From Streptomyces platensis (GTDB lineage: Bacteria; Actinomycetota; Actinomycetes; Streptomycetales; Streptomycetaceae), in assembly GCF_008704855.1 (NCBI RefSeq), contig NZ_CP023691.1, positions 2,728,001 to 2,792,000 of the forward strand: 64,000 bases of DNA, read 5' to 3'. Below, piece by piece: positions 1 to 7,829 of the stretch. The position numbers were made by a program, and so were the translations under genes. Positions within the stretch are counted from its first letter, which is position 1; each line of letters starts with the position of its first letter. The notes under the pieces were generated by a model, which worked only from the letters and a program-made list of their open reading frames with translations, was not told where the DNA came from and ran no database searches.

Positions 1-200
1 GCCATGTAAGCCGCTCGGCGATTCCGCCGTGCCCGAGGTGGAGCGGACGCCTTCGGACGTCCAGGGGCGTACTGGTGTGGGCGGTAGGGCGTCCGGCGGG
101 ACCGGCCGCCAGGCCGCAGCCCGCCGCGGCACCCCGGCCGCCGGCGCGCCAGGGGCGCGCCCTTGAGGAAGTAAAGAAGGTTTCGACCGATCGTCAGCCG

Positions 201-983
201 TCAGGCCGTGGCGGTGCGCGCGGGGCCGGCCTTGTCGGCGGTGATCCGATAGCCGAGTTGGGCGCGGTCGGCGCCGATGCGCAACTCTTCGAGGAGGAGG
301 GCCTGGTCGTCGAGGCCGTGCGCGGTGCGGGTGGTGTGCAGGACCGGGGTGGCGTCGGGAATATTCAAGGCGGACCGCTCGTCGGGGAGGGGCATGCGGG
401 CGCGCACGGTCTCGTGCCACCACAGCTTGTGGCCAGCCTTGGAGAGCATTGCGTAGATCGCCGCCGGCTCGGCGTCGGGGCTGTCGGCGAGGCCCGGCAC
501 CTGTTCAGCGGTGGCGAACGGGATCAAGGTGCGGTGCAAGGCTCGGGCCCCGGTTGCCTGGTCGATGAGGGCACGGTCACAACCAAACAGCTCCTCCATC
601 TCCCCCAGTTGGAGAAGCGGGCCGGTGATCGCGGTGGTCTGCGTGCGGTAGACGCTCGGGCCATCGACGATCTTCCAGGCCTCACCGTCGGCGGTGGTGA
701 ACCGGCCTGCCCCGCTGCGGCTGACTCGACGCTCGACGGTGAGCATCGGCAGACCGGACGAACGGACGAAACTGCCCTTGCCGTGCTTGACCTCGATCAA
801 CCCCTCGGCCCGGAGTGCCGCAACCGCGTTGCGCACGGTGGGGCGGGAGACCTTGTAGCACTCAATGAGCTGGGCTTCCGAGGGGAGCGGCGCCCCGGGC
901 TGGAACTCTCCGGACAAGATCGCTTCGCGGATGGCGGCGGCGACCTGCTGATAGAGCGCTCCCGGGCGCTGAATCTCTGCCAT
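201..983 (-). CDS. GntR/UTRA-family transcriptional repressor of the left conjugative element
   Basis: 260 aa. Residues about 8-75 form a GntR winged helix (YQQVAAAIREAILSGEFQPG, then PLPSEAQLIECYKVSRPTVRNA cut short here as PSEAQL and SRPTVR), followed by a UTRA-type effector domain to about residue 245. It is transcribed away from the accessory gene and traB, the same arrangement as the second element in this window (43938-44705). By analogy with KorSA/pSAM2 repressors it probably represses the transfer and replication operon from the intergenic operators; this is inferred from position. No effector can be predicted. Confidence 0.85.
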   Translation of the reverse strand: MAEIQRPGALYQQVAAAIREAILSGEFQPGAPLPSEAQLIECYKVSRPTVRNAVAALRAEGLIEVKHGKGSFVRSSGLPMLTVERRVSRSGAGRFTTADGEAWKIVDGPSVYRTQTTAITGPLLQLGEMEELFGCDRALIDQATGARALHRTLIPFATAEQVPGLADSPDAEPAAIYAMLSKAGHKLWWHETVRARMPLPDERSALNIPDATPVLHTTRTAHGLDDQALLLEELRIGADRAQLGYRITADKAGPARTATA

Positions 984-1023
984 TGCGGGGCCTTCGTCTC
1001 GGTCGGATAGGCGAGGGTGCGCA

Positions 1024-1119
1024 TGACGTCAGTCGACGCACATCACTCGTCAGCATAAGTACTTGCGCGCGGCGCGTACAGAGGTCCATAGTCATAACTC
1101 GTAATGACAAGTGACGTCA
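1024..1119. promoter_or_regulatory. Candidate operator region between the GntR gene and the transfer operon
   Basis: The divergent spacer holds two perfect TGACGTCA palindromes (1024-1031 and 1112-1119) and, between them, the inverted repeat GTCAT-N8-ATGAC (1091-1108). These flank the likely promoters of the repressor and of the gene starting at 1162, so they are good candidates for GntR binding. They differ in sequence from the operators of the second element, which implies the two repressors do not cross-regulate. Confidence 0.5.
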
Positions 1120-1161
1120 GCATCTGAGTTGACGCCTCAGCGGCCAAGGAGGCCAAAGAAC

Positions 1162-1518
1162 ATGCAGTCCATCCCTGTGGACACCACCCGGCTCGGCGTA
1201 CTTCGTTGCGCCGTCGCGCCGGAACCGAAGATCGCGGACTTCGAGAGCAAGGAGGTGAAGAAGGACCGTGACGGCAACACCATCTACACCGTCGGCGTCA
1301 CGGTCCGGCAGGAAGGCCGACGGGTCTCGGTGATCGAGATCTCGGTCACGGGAGAGCCGAAGGGCGTTGAAGAGGGGCACGAGGTCAAGGTCACCGGCCT
1401 TGACGCCTTCGCGTGGGCGATGGGAGACCGGCACGGGATCAGCTTTCGCGCCGCCGCCATCACGCCCGTGCCTACCGTTCCGGCCGGCGCCGCTCAGCGC
1501 AAGGCGGGTGATGCGTGA
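1162..1518 (+). CDS. Small conserved AICE protein preceding traB
   Basis: 118 aa when started at 1162, where an AAGGAGG ribosome site sits 9 bases upstream; the longer frame from 1111 has no such site. The C-terminal stretch HGISFRAAAIT is nearly identical to HGISFRAVAIT in the protein at 44877-45206, which holds the same place in the second element. The rest is a compact, predicted beta-rich, charged protein with no signal peptide. Its stop overlaps the start of traB, so the two are translationally coupled. The function is unknown; the position suggests a role in transfer or its regulation. Confidence 0.8.
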   Translation: MQSIPVDTTRLGVLRCAVAPEPKIADFESKEVKKDRDGNTIYTVGVTVRQEGRRVSVIEISVTGEPKGVEEGHEVKVTGLDAFAWAMGDRHGISFRAAAITPVPTVPAGAAQRKAGDA

Positions 1519-2822
1519 TGGGGCCGAACACACTCGCCTTACTCCTGGCGGTGCTGGCCTGGGTTCTGGTCGCAGGCAACTACATGCGGGAGCGGCATCC
1601 GGTCAGCTTCTGGTACCTCACCGGCTACCCGGTAGCCGTCGTCCGGGTCATGGGGAGTTGGCGGAAGGTCGCACTGATCAACGACCTGACCGTCTCCCGC
1701 CGGCCGGCGCGCGGACTCGTCGGAGACCTGGTCGTCAAGGGGCAGGCCCTGCGGCCCGTCACTCCGCGGATCTCCTTCCCTCGGGCGACGCGTACGGGGT
1801 TGAGCGTGGAGGTACGGCTTCACCCGGGGCAGACACCGGCGCCGTTCATCGCGGCGGCTGACGCTCTGGCGCACGCCTGGCGCATGCACGCCGTACGCGT
1901 CTCCTCGCCGGAGCGCGGCATCGTCCGCCTCGTCGCCACTGCCAGCGACCCCCTGGAGCGCCCCGGCGTCGCCTCTGCTCCGGCCGCCCTCCTTTCGGCA
2001 CTGCTCGGAGTGCTGGAGAGCGGCGGTGCGTGGGTGATGAATCTGCGGACGGAGCCGCACTGGCTGATCACCGGGGCTACCCGATCGGGCAAGTCCACGC
2101 TCCTGGCGCGTCTCATCACACAGCTCGCGCCGCAGCCGGTCGTCCTCGTCGGTATCGACTGCAAGGGAGGCATGGAACTGGGGCTCTTCGGCAGCCGGCT
2201 CACTGCACTGGCCACCTGCCGCCGTGAGGCTGCCGCCGTACTCGGCGCGCTCGTGGTCGAGATGCAGGACCGCATGCACATCTGCCGGGAGGCGGGCGCC
2301 CGCTCGATCTGGGAGCTGCCCGAGAAGCAACAGCCCCCTCCGGTCGTCGTCATCATCGACGAACTCGCCGAGCTGTACCTGTCCAACGGCACCCGGGGAG
2401 ACCGGGCAGAGGCGGAGCAGTGCTCCACGTACCTCCTGCGGCTGGCACAGCTCGGTGGCGCACTCGGACTCCACCTGGTGGTCGCCGGGCAGCGGGTCGG
2501 CTCTGAACTCGGCTCCGGCGTCACTGCCTTGCGGGCACAACTCGGCGGCCGGATCTGCCACCGGGTAAACGATCCCGGCACGGCGGAGATGACCCTCGGC
2601 GACCTCAACAAGGACTCCGTGGCCGTAGCTCAGTCGATCAGCGCGGAGGAAAAGGGCGTAGCCGTCTGCACCGGTACGGACGGCGGCTGGGACCGAGCCC
2701 GCTCCCATTTCACGCGGCCTGAAGAGGCCAAAGAAGCCGCGGTGAAATACGCAGACCTGGCCCCCGAACTGCCGGGGCTTGCACGTGCCCTGGAATCCCT
2801 GGACACGGAGGCAGGCGCATGA
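1515..2822 (+). CDS. traB: FtsK/SpoIIIE-type conjugal DNA translocase (TraB-like)
   Basis: 435 aa from GTG 1515 (ATG 1518 is equally possible). There is an N-terminal membrane segment (LALLLAVLAWVLVAG). Walker A is GATRSGKST at residues 187-195 and Walker B is VVVIIDEL near residue 282. This is the single-protein motor that moves double-stranded DNA between mycelia in actinomycete conjugation. Codon 9 is TTA, rare in Streptomyces and dependent on the bldA tRNA. It overlaps the upstream small gene and the downstream membrane gene (ATGA at 2819-2822), so it is part of an operon. About 35-40% of visible motif regions match the second TraB, so the elements are related but not duplicates. Confidence 0.92.
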   Translation: MMGPNTLALLLAVLAWVLVAGNYMRERHPVSFWYLTGYPVAVVRVMGSWRKVALINDLTVSRRPARGLVGDLVVKGQALRPVTPRISFPRATRTGLSVEVRLHPGQTPAPFIAAADALAHAWRMHAVRVSSPERGIVRLVATASDPLERPGVASAPAALLSALLGVLESGGAWVMNLRTEPHWLITGATRSGKSTLLARLITQLAPQPVVLVGIDCKGGMELGLFGSRLTALATCRREAAAVLGALVVEMQDRMHICREAGARSIWELPEKQQPPPVVVIIDELAELYLSNGTRGDRAEAEQCSTYLLRLAQLGGALGLHLVVAGQRVGSELGSGVTALRAQLGGRICHRVNDPGTAEMTLGDLNKDSVAVAQSISAEEKGVAVCTGTDGGWDRARSHFTRPEEAKEAAVKYADLAPELPGLARALESLDTEAGA

Positions 2823-3013
2823 GCGAGGTAGCAGCCATCCCGTTCGCGGTGGCCTTCGGAATCATCACCGTGCTTCTTGTGCGCTCCCGCGACGTCCGAG
2901 CCTGGGAAGCCGTGCTCATCGCCCTCTTCGGCGTGTACATCGGCCAGACCCCCGTCATCTTCACCATCAACGGACTCGTGACCTGGGTCTTCTCGGGCTT
3001 CCAACACACCTAG
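2819..3013 (+). CDS. Small transfer-associated membrane protein (Spd-like)
   Basis: 64 aa with two hydrophobic segments (IPFAVAFGIITVLLV at about 7-21, and VLIALFGVYIG plus the following residues at about 32-55). It starts inside the traB stop codon (ATGA), so it is coupled to traB. Streptomyces elements usually place small membrane proteins for intramycelial plasmid spread directly after traB; the assignment to that group rests on size, topology and position, not on a recognised family. Confidence 0.7.
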   Translation: MSEVAAIPFAVAFGIITVLLVRSRDVRAWEAVLIALFGVYIGQTPVIFTINGLVTWVFSGFQHT

Positions 3014-3029
3014 GAACGGGAGACACACC

Positions 3030-3143
3030 ATGCCCATGCGCCGTGTGCGCTGCCCTCACTGCAAGGGCGAAGGGGCCCGTACCACCTGGACCGGCCGTCG
3101 GCACAGGTGCCGGATCTGCCGGGGCACGGGAACCATCCGCTGA
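3030..3143 (+). CDS. 37-aa double CxxCxGxG zinc-knuckle peptide
   Basis: The peptide is MPMRRVRCPHCKGEG..., continuing to CRICRGTGTIR. It has two DnaJ-type motifs: CPHCKGEG at residues 8-15 and CRICRGTG at residues 27-34. Four cysteines could bind one zinc ion. A GGGAG ribosome site lies about 8 bases before the ATG. Similar CxxC...CxxCxGxG proteins occur at the matching point of the second element (46848-47030 and 48447-48632), so this is a recurrent, uncharacterised AICE component. Confidence 0.65.
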   Translation: MPMRRVRCPHCKGEGARTTWTGRRHRCRICRGTGTIR

Positions 3144-3181
3144 CTGCCGGCTCAACACCTGACCACCAAGGAGCGAACGCC

Positions 3182-3424
3182 ATGGACGACACCACGCCAT
3201 CACCTAGCCACCGTGCCGCTTCGGCGGCCCATCCCGGGAGGTCACCACCATCCCCACCGAGATCACCTCGGCTGACAGGCGCGCCGTCCTCGACCGTTCG
3301 GCGCGCCTGCGTCAGCTCTCCGAAATCGACCGCGACGCCATCCGGCTTGCGCAAGACCTGCAATTCCCCCGCTGGCTTGAGCAGATCACCGCGACCGGCG
3401 GCTGCGCCAACCCGGTCCACCTGA
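3182..3424 (+). other. Short ORF with strong ribosome site, possibly the displaced 5' end of rep
   Basis: ATG at 3182 follows AAGGAG with about 8 bases between, an excellent initiation site. The frame gives a low-complexity Ser/Pro/Arg-rich 80-residue peptide that does not resemble a protein. It ends in a different frame from the replication gene that begins in this stretch. Either the replication initiator originally started at 3182 and a frameshift separated the two, or this is a short leader coupled to rep. Confidence 0.35.
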
Positions 3425-3438
3425 CCGGTTCGACCACC

Positions 3439-4683
3439 ATGCGCGACGCCACGACCGGCGAGATCCTGCACCACTACGACACACGAAACGAACCCGGCGA
3501 ACACCTCCTGGTCCGCTGCCGCAACCGCCGGGCCACTGTCTGTGCCCCCTGCTCCCGCCTCCATGCCGGAGACACGTTCCACCTCGTCCGCGCCGGGCTC
3601 ATCGGCGGCAAGAACGTCCCGGACGACGTCCGCGAACACCCCCGGCTCTTCGTCACACTCACCGCTCCGTCCTTCGGCCCGGTTCATCGCGCGTCCACCA
3701 CCGGGGAACGCTGCCGACCGCGACGTCGTGCGGCCCACTGCGCACACGAACGACCGACAGGCTGCGCCTCCGTCCACAACCCCGCTGACCCCTTGGTCGG
3801 CCAACCGCTCTGTGCTGACTGCTACGACTACGTGACGCATGTCCTCTGGCATGCCCACGCCGGGGAACTCTGGGACCGTTTCGCTCGTGCCGTCCGTCGA
3901 CGCCTCGCCGTGACGGCCGGCCTGCCGCAGAGCCACTTTTCCGATCGCGCCCGACTGTCCTTCGCCAAGGTCGCCGAGTATCAGAAGCGCGCGGCAGTTC
4001 ACGTCCACGCCGTCGTCCGACTCGATGGCCCGGCCGGTCCGATAGACCCACCGCCGGTCTGGGGCACAGCCGCTCGGCTCAGCGCCGCCGTGCAAGCTGC
4101 TGCCCGTTCCGTCGTCGTGCGGACGTCCTACAGCCCGGCCGTTGGCGAGCACGGGCTGCGATGGGGCCGAGAGATCGACGTTCGGCCGCTCCGCGCTCGT
4201 CCCGAGGACAACGAGCTGAGTGACGACGCCGTGGCTGCGTACGTGGCCAAGTACGTCACCAAAGGGGCGAGCGAAACGGCGGCCGGCGCCGATCGGCGGC
4301 TCTCGGCCTGGGGCGACATCGACGCGGTGCCCGCCTCGCCGCATGTCCGGACCCTGATGCGAACCTGCTGGAGGCTTGGCGGCCTGGCCGAGTTCAAGCA
4401 TCTGCGGCTGCGGTCCTGGGCTCACGCCCTCGGGTTCCGCGGGCACGTCCTCACCAAGTCCCGGGCGTATTCGGCGACGTACGCGGCGCTGCGGGCGGAA
4501 CGGGCTGCACACGAGGGGCACGACGATGCACCCGGCGCGGTCACGGACGCCTCCTGGCGCTATGTCGGCTCCGGCCATACCCCCGGCGCTGCCCTCATCG
4601 CCGCGGGAGTCGCCGACGACTTGGCTCGCAACCGCGAGCACGCCCGGTCGGAGCTGCGGCCCGCTGCGGAAGCAGGCTCCTGA
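3439..4683 (+). CDS. RepSA-family replication initiator
   Basis: 414 aa from the first ATG, with a longer homologous frame upstream. It matches the 466-aa initiator at 49517-50917 along its length: ATVCAPCSRLHAGDTFHLVRAG, shown here in part as CAPCSR and DTFHLVRAG, then FVTLTAPSFGPVH, CDYV-type cysteines, FAKVAEYQKRAAVHVHAV and AAYVAKYVTKGASE. These are the rolling-circle-type features of pSAM2 RepSA, including the HVHAV metal motif. Homology (GGCANPVHLTGST) continues in frame upstream to about 3250, where the codon after a GGGAGG site is ATC rather than ATG, so the true start is unclear and the gene may be damaged. Confidence 0.8.
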   Translation: MRDATTGEILHHYDTRNEPGEHLLVRCRNRRATVCAPCSRLHAGDTFHLVRAGLIGGKNVPDDVREHPRLFVTLTAPSFGPVHRASTTGERCRPRRRAAHCAHERPTGCASVHNPADPLVGQPLCADCYDYVTHVLWHAHAGELWDRFARAVRRRLAVTAGLPQSHFSDRARLSFAKVAEYQKRAAVHVHAVVRLDGPAGPIDPPPVWGTAARLSAAVQAAARSVVVRTSYSPAVGEHGLRWGREIDVRPLRARPEDNELSDDAVAAYVAKYVTKGASETAAGADRRLSAWGDIDAVPASPHVRTLMRTCWRLGGLAEFKHLRLRSWAHALGFRGHVLTKSRAYSATYAALRAERAAHEGHDDAPGAVTDASWRYVGSGHTPGAALIAAGVADDLARNREHARSELRPAAEAGS

Positions 4684-4841
4684 TGGAGCCAGATCAGGAA
4701 CTACGTGAGTGGGCACGGGCGCACGCTCGAAAGGCGCCTCGTTGGTCCGAGCGGAAGTGGCGGCGGGTGAACGTGACACTGGGCCTGGACATTGCAACTC
4801 GCCACCGTGCACCGGGTCAGTCGTCCACCCACGACTCTTAG
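4683..4841 (+). CDS. Hypothetical 52-aa protein downstream of rep
   Basis: The frame starts inside the rep stop codon (TGATG) and gives a basic peptide, MEPDQELREWARAHARKAPR followed by WSERKWRRVN and ending THDS. Start/stop overlap indicates translational coupling. At this position the second element has its excisionase, but this peptide lacks the MerR-like helix-turn-helix seen there. Its stop is the first base of the adjoining insertion-sequence remnant, so the original C-terminus may have been lost. Confidence 0.5.
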   Translation: MEPDQELREWARAHARKAPRWSERKWRRVNVTLGLDIATRHRAPGQSSTHDS

Positions 4842-4921
4842 GCCGTGTCCTACATGGTGAGGCGGTCGAGCCGCTTGTAGCAGCAGATGGCGGCGGCGAG
4901 TGCGAGAGCTCCGACCTTTCA
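4841..4921 (-). mobile_element. Remnant: 3' terminus of an IS5-family transposase gene
   Basis: Read on the minus strand, the sequence encodes KVGALALAAAICCYKRLDRL then TM and stop at 4850-4852. This is the typical C-terminus of Streptomyces IS5/IS112-like DDE transposases (AAAICCYKRLDRL). The outer end, GGCCGTGTCCTAC, looks like the element's terminal inverted repeat. Only about 25 codons remain. A second decayed relative in the opposite orientation lies at 7399-7816, so the two flank the secretion-type cassette between them. Confidence 0.7.
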
Positions 4922-5090
4922 CCAGAGACTGACCACCCACGCTCGCATCAACGACTGCGCCAAGGTGCAGCCGTACGCTCCGCCATCTCAGGGCCCGGGG
5001 AAAGGAATGTCAGGTTCGTCCTGGCCGACTCACGCAACATGGACGCGAGCATGCGCCCCATATTCACCAGACCGACCAGGCTGACCCTGG

Positions 5091-5363
5091 TCAGGGCTTC
5101 ACGCACTTGGGGGAATTGTCCTGACACCAGCCGCCGGGCGGGTGGCTCATCTCGTAATAGCCTTGAACGAGGCCGACGATCACGGTGATCGAAAACGCAA
5201 GGCAGGCGAAGATTCCCACCCAAAAGGCTATTTTCGCGCCCTTGCTTCGACTGAGGGCGGCGAGACGCCATTTCCGCGACTGAGGCGCAGACTGTTCCGA
5301 GTCATTCGGATCCCGCGGTTCCCGCGGCTTACCAGTGTGACGGCCAACGTATAGAGGCTTCAT
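5091..5363 (-). CDS. Single-pass membrane protein of the WXG/LXG cassette
   Basis: 90 aa: a basic N-terminal half, one transmembrane segment (IAFWVGIFACLAFSITVIVG at about residues 46-65), and a short tail with two cysteines (WCQDNSPKC). It overlaps the stop of the 375-aa gene by four bases (ATGA), so the two are co-translated. A small membrane protein directly after a putative type VII effector is a common place for an immunity protein or export partner; this role is inferred from position only. Confidence 0.65.
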   Translation of the reverse strand: MKPLYVGRHTGKPREPRDPNDSEQSAPQSRKWRLAALSRSKGAKIAFWVGIFACLAFSITVIVGLVQGYYEMSHPPGGWCQDNSPKCVKP

Positions 5364-6487
5364 ACCGTTGTCCTCATCTGCTCTGAACTCCCTTTCACGT
5401 CGAAGTCTCGGCCCAATCCAGTGGTGTTGAGGTGAGCGAGATCTGCCTGCTCCAATGACATCTCGAACGGTCCGCCAAATGCCTCCTGAGTTCTGCGATG
5501 TTCACTGGGAATTCCCCAGTCGTACCGCTTCTGAACTTCCACGTGGTAAGTGACTTCATTCCCATGCTTCTCACCGACCGTCCGGTACTGGAAGTGATTC
5601 AGCCCGTAATACCAGTCCATGCTCTTGTCCCCATCCTTGGGATTCGGCGCGGTCGACTTCCATTCAGTGGTGAAGGGGCCGTCTGGTCGCTTGCTGACGT
5701 CATGATCCATGGTCTTGTCGAGGTCTCTTTGAAACTGCGGGATATCCTTCATCATCTGCTGCGGTTGGACCTCGACCGGCTCACCATTGCCGTCTAGGAA
5801 GTGCTGGACTAGCCCAGCAGTCGTCTTCCAGCCCCTCATATTAGCCATTGCACCAACATTATTCAGCTGATTGCGCACCATCCGATCCTTCAAGGTGGGC
5901 TCGGAGACCTTGTACCTGCGGTCCTCCGTCTCGAAGTTGCCAACCGTACCGAAGATTACCTTCAGGCTAGCGGCTATCCATTCGTCGTTTTCAGTAGCCG
6001 TACCGATCACCTTCTTGGCTCTCTCTTCGAGCGAATTAGCGATGATGCGCTTCTCCTCGTCGAGATTTTCCGAGCCTTCAGGCGCAGTAGGGTCATATCC
6101 CCCCATACGCTGGATGCTGCCGTCATCATTGATCAGCAGGCCATGGACGAACGCTTCTTCTTGCAGCGCACAAGCTTCTTTTTGCAGGCCCTCGAAGCCT
6201 TTGACGCCGCCGCTACCCTTTGAGCCGTCGGCCTCTTCGTCGAGAAATCTACGCAGACTCACCACTTCGGCATCCAGGGCGTCGATTGCCGTCTGTATTC
6301 GGTCACAGTAATCCTGTGCCTTGCTGCCGCCCGCCCCCCGCCATTGATCATCATGGAGCTTGCGGACCACATCGTCATGGAAGCCTTCGCGGGCTTCCTT
6401 GATTTTTCTATGTACGCGGCCCCATCGGTCTGCGAACGTCTCCAGGCCGGAAACGTCCAATTCGATAATCTGAGTAAAGGTAACCAT
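5360..6487 (-). CDS. LXG/WXG-like secreted effector candidate
   Basis: 375 aa, no signal peptide. Residues 1-95 are helical with a WRG turn (DDQWRGAGGSKAQDY), as in the N-terminal domain of actinomycete WXG/LXG proteins. The middle is a charged helical region. The C-terminal 100 residues read WYYGLNHFQYR, then KRYDWG, then ADLAHLNTTGLGRDF and a GSS near the end; I recall this pattern at the C-terminus of other actinobacterial secreted or toxin-like proteins, with no established activity. GC content is visibly lower than in the core genes, suggesting later acquisition. Toxin activity is a hypothesis. Confidence 0.6.
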   Translation of the reverse strand: MVTFTQIIELDVSGLETFADRWGRVHRKIKEAREGFHDDVVRKLHDDQWRGAGGSKAQDYCDRIQTAIDALDAEVVSLRRFLDEEADGSKGSGGVKGFEGLQKEACALQEEAFVHGLLINDDGSIQRMGGYDPTAPEGSENLDEEKRIIANSLEERAKKVIGTATENDEWIAASLKVIFGTVGNFETEDRRYKVSEPTLKDRMVRNQLNNVGAMANMRGWKTTAGLVQHFLDGNGEPVEVQPQQMMKDIPQFQRDLDKTMDHDVSKRPDGPFTTEWKSTAPNPKDGDKSMDWYYGLNHFQYRTVGEKHGNEVTYHVEVQKRYDWGIPSEHRRTQEAFGGPFEMSLEQADLAHLNTTGLGRDFDVKGSSEQMRTTV

Positions 6488-6502
6488 TGCCCGTCCTGCT
6501 CG

Positions 6503-6973
6503 TTAGCGGTAGATGTTGAAAAACGAGGACTGGACCCGATCCTCATTTTCTTCGTAAGCATCCGCGCTGATCCGGAAGTTATCGGACGCAGTGTCCAGCC
6601 GGCCGGTGACCTCTTTCACGAGTGCTTCCCAGCGGCTTTGCATGTCGTCGATACTTTGCGTGAAGGCCCAACCGGAAGCCGCCTTACTCAGGTCGCCGTT
6701 GGCATCCATGGCTGCACCCCTGGTCATGCGAATCGTCTCGACTGCGACATCACAGGCATCTGCTCTGCTGCGCAGGAATGACGGATCGACCCCCACGTCA
6801 GGATCCTTGCCCCATGGGGCCGGCGGTTGAGGTCTCGGCCCCGGTGAAGGAGAGGGCTCAGGACTTGGGGAAGATCCTGGCGGGGAGGGTGACGGGTTGG
6901 GGGCAGGAGTTGGGCCGGGGGAAGGGCCGGGGCTCATGGTGTAGGCCAGCCTCGGGTCAACACGGTCACTCAT
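6503..6973 (-). CDS. WXG100-related protein with proline/serine-rich N-terminal linker
   Basis: 156 aa from ATG 6973, chosen because GAGGAG then lies 6 bases upstream (the ATG at 6979 touches it). Residues 10-55 are a repetitive Pro-Ser-Gly linker (PGPSPGPTPAPNPSPSPP type). The remaining 95 residues are a helical hairpin (SGWAFTQSIDDMQSRWEALV) of ESX/WXG100 type. It is the first gene of a three-gene minus-strand cassette, 15 bases before the 375-aa gene. No EssC/EccC ATPase is in the window, so export would need the host type VII system. Confidence 0.6.
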   Translation of the reverse strand: MSDRVDPRLAYTMSPGPSPGPTPAPNPSPSPPGSSPSPEPSPSPGPRPQPPAPWGKDPDVGVDPSFLRSRADACDVAVETIRMTRGAAMDANGDLSKAASGWAFTQSIDDMQSRWEALVKEVTGRLDTASDNFRISADAYEENEDRVQSSFFNIYR

Positions 6974-7398
6974 CGCCATCTCCTCGAGTCGTCGTTCCAG
7001 CCCTATCCCCAACAGGCACGGGATTGATACCCCATAGGGCCGCCCTGCTGCGGAACAACTCACTGTAGTATTGGCAAGTTGGCGTGTCAGAGGCGGCTGG
7101 GCATCTGCCCGCCGTCGGCCACCGCCTTGTGGCCGAATAGCGGCTTGCGTGCAGCAGCCTGGGACAGACGCCACAGAGAGGGTATGGACGTACACGTCAT
7201 CTGCCTCCAGCAACTGCACCTTGTAGCAGCCAGCCGACTCACCCAGCTGTACGGCAACCTCCATAAGATCGTGTGTCACTTGGCCGGTTGACTGTTGTAC
7301 TGGGCATTGGGGGCGGGCGTTGGGGATGGATCGTTTCGGACGGATTGTGGGAGATCGCACGGCCGCTGTAGTCGGCGGCTCGGGTGTGGCCGCACGGC
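6974..7398. other. Mosaic non-coding stretch with an acetyltransferase-like relic
   Basis: No intact gene is visible. On the minus strand at 7202-7276 a short frame reads EVAVQLGESAGCYKVQLL, which resembles the acetyl-CoA-binding helix and following strand of GNAT acetyltransferases (..EAGCYKVQLL..). Nothing on either side continues the fold. The rest probably holds the promoter of the WXG-type cassette. The stretch lies between that cassette and the second transposase remnant. Confidence 0.35.
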
Positions 7399-7816
7399 GG
7401 TGGAGTCGCGATCATCTATGTACTCGTCAGCGGCTGCGCCTGACGAGCGCTGCCACCGTGTTTCGGGGCGTCGAAGTCGACCGTGTAGCGCGGTTTGTCA
7501 TCTGGTCCCGCACGAGGGTCTGGGCCCAGCTGCATCAAGGGTTCTCTAACTCCTGGACGAACGCGACCTAGTCGACCTCTCCCGCGCAGTCCTCGACTCC
7601 GCCCAGGTCCTCGCAAATGGGGGCGAACTTGCAGGTCCGAGCCCCGTCGACCGGGGTAAGCCCGGTCCCAAGACGCGTGTCCTGTCCCCAACGCGAACGG
7701 ACTGCCCTTACTCGTCGGACTATCCGCGGCCAACACCCACGACCGTCGGCAACTACCTGGCCTTTCTCCGATTGGCATATGCCCTTTGCCGCTACAAACG
7801 ACTCCGCAATCTGACC
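7399..7816 (+). pseudogene. Decayed IS5-family (IS112-like) transposase
   Basis: Matching pieces occur in more than one frame: GGVAIIYVLVSGCA, FRGVEVDRVARFVIWSRTRV, VWAQLHQG, SRAVLDSAQVLANGGELAG, PSPVDRGKPGPK, then after a +1 shift NANGLPLLVGLSAANTHD, and finally LALCRYKRLRNLT-like C-terminal codons before the stop at 7814-7816. The order is that of IS5-family DDE transposases, but the N-terminus is gone and at least two frameshifts plus an internal deletion are present. Its end lies 13 bases from the stop of the serine integrase. Confidence 0.75.
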
Positions 7817-7829
7817 TGAAGGACAGGGC

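Noticed and set aside
1..200. A possible gene end at the left edge
   Set aside because: The stretch is GC-rich with short inverted repeats but shows no continuing frame with family motifs.
4922..5090. Continuation of the IS5 transposase beyond its C-terminal remnant
   Set aside because: No further transposase motifs (DDE region, PVDRGKPG) are visible on either strand, so the remnant ends near 4921.
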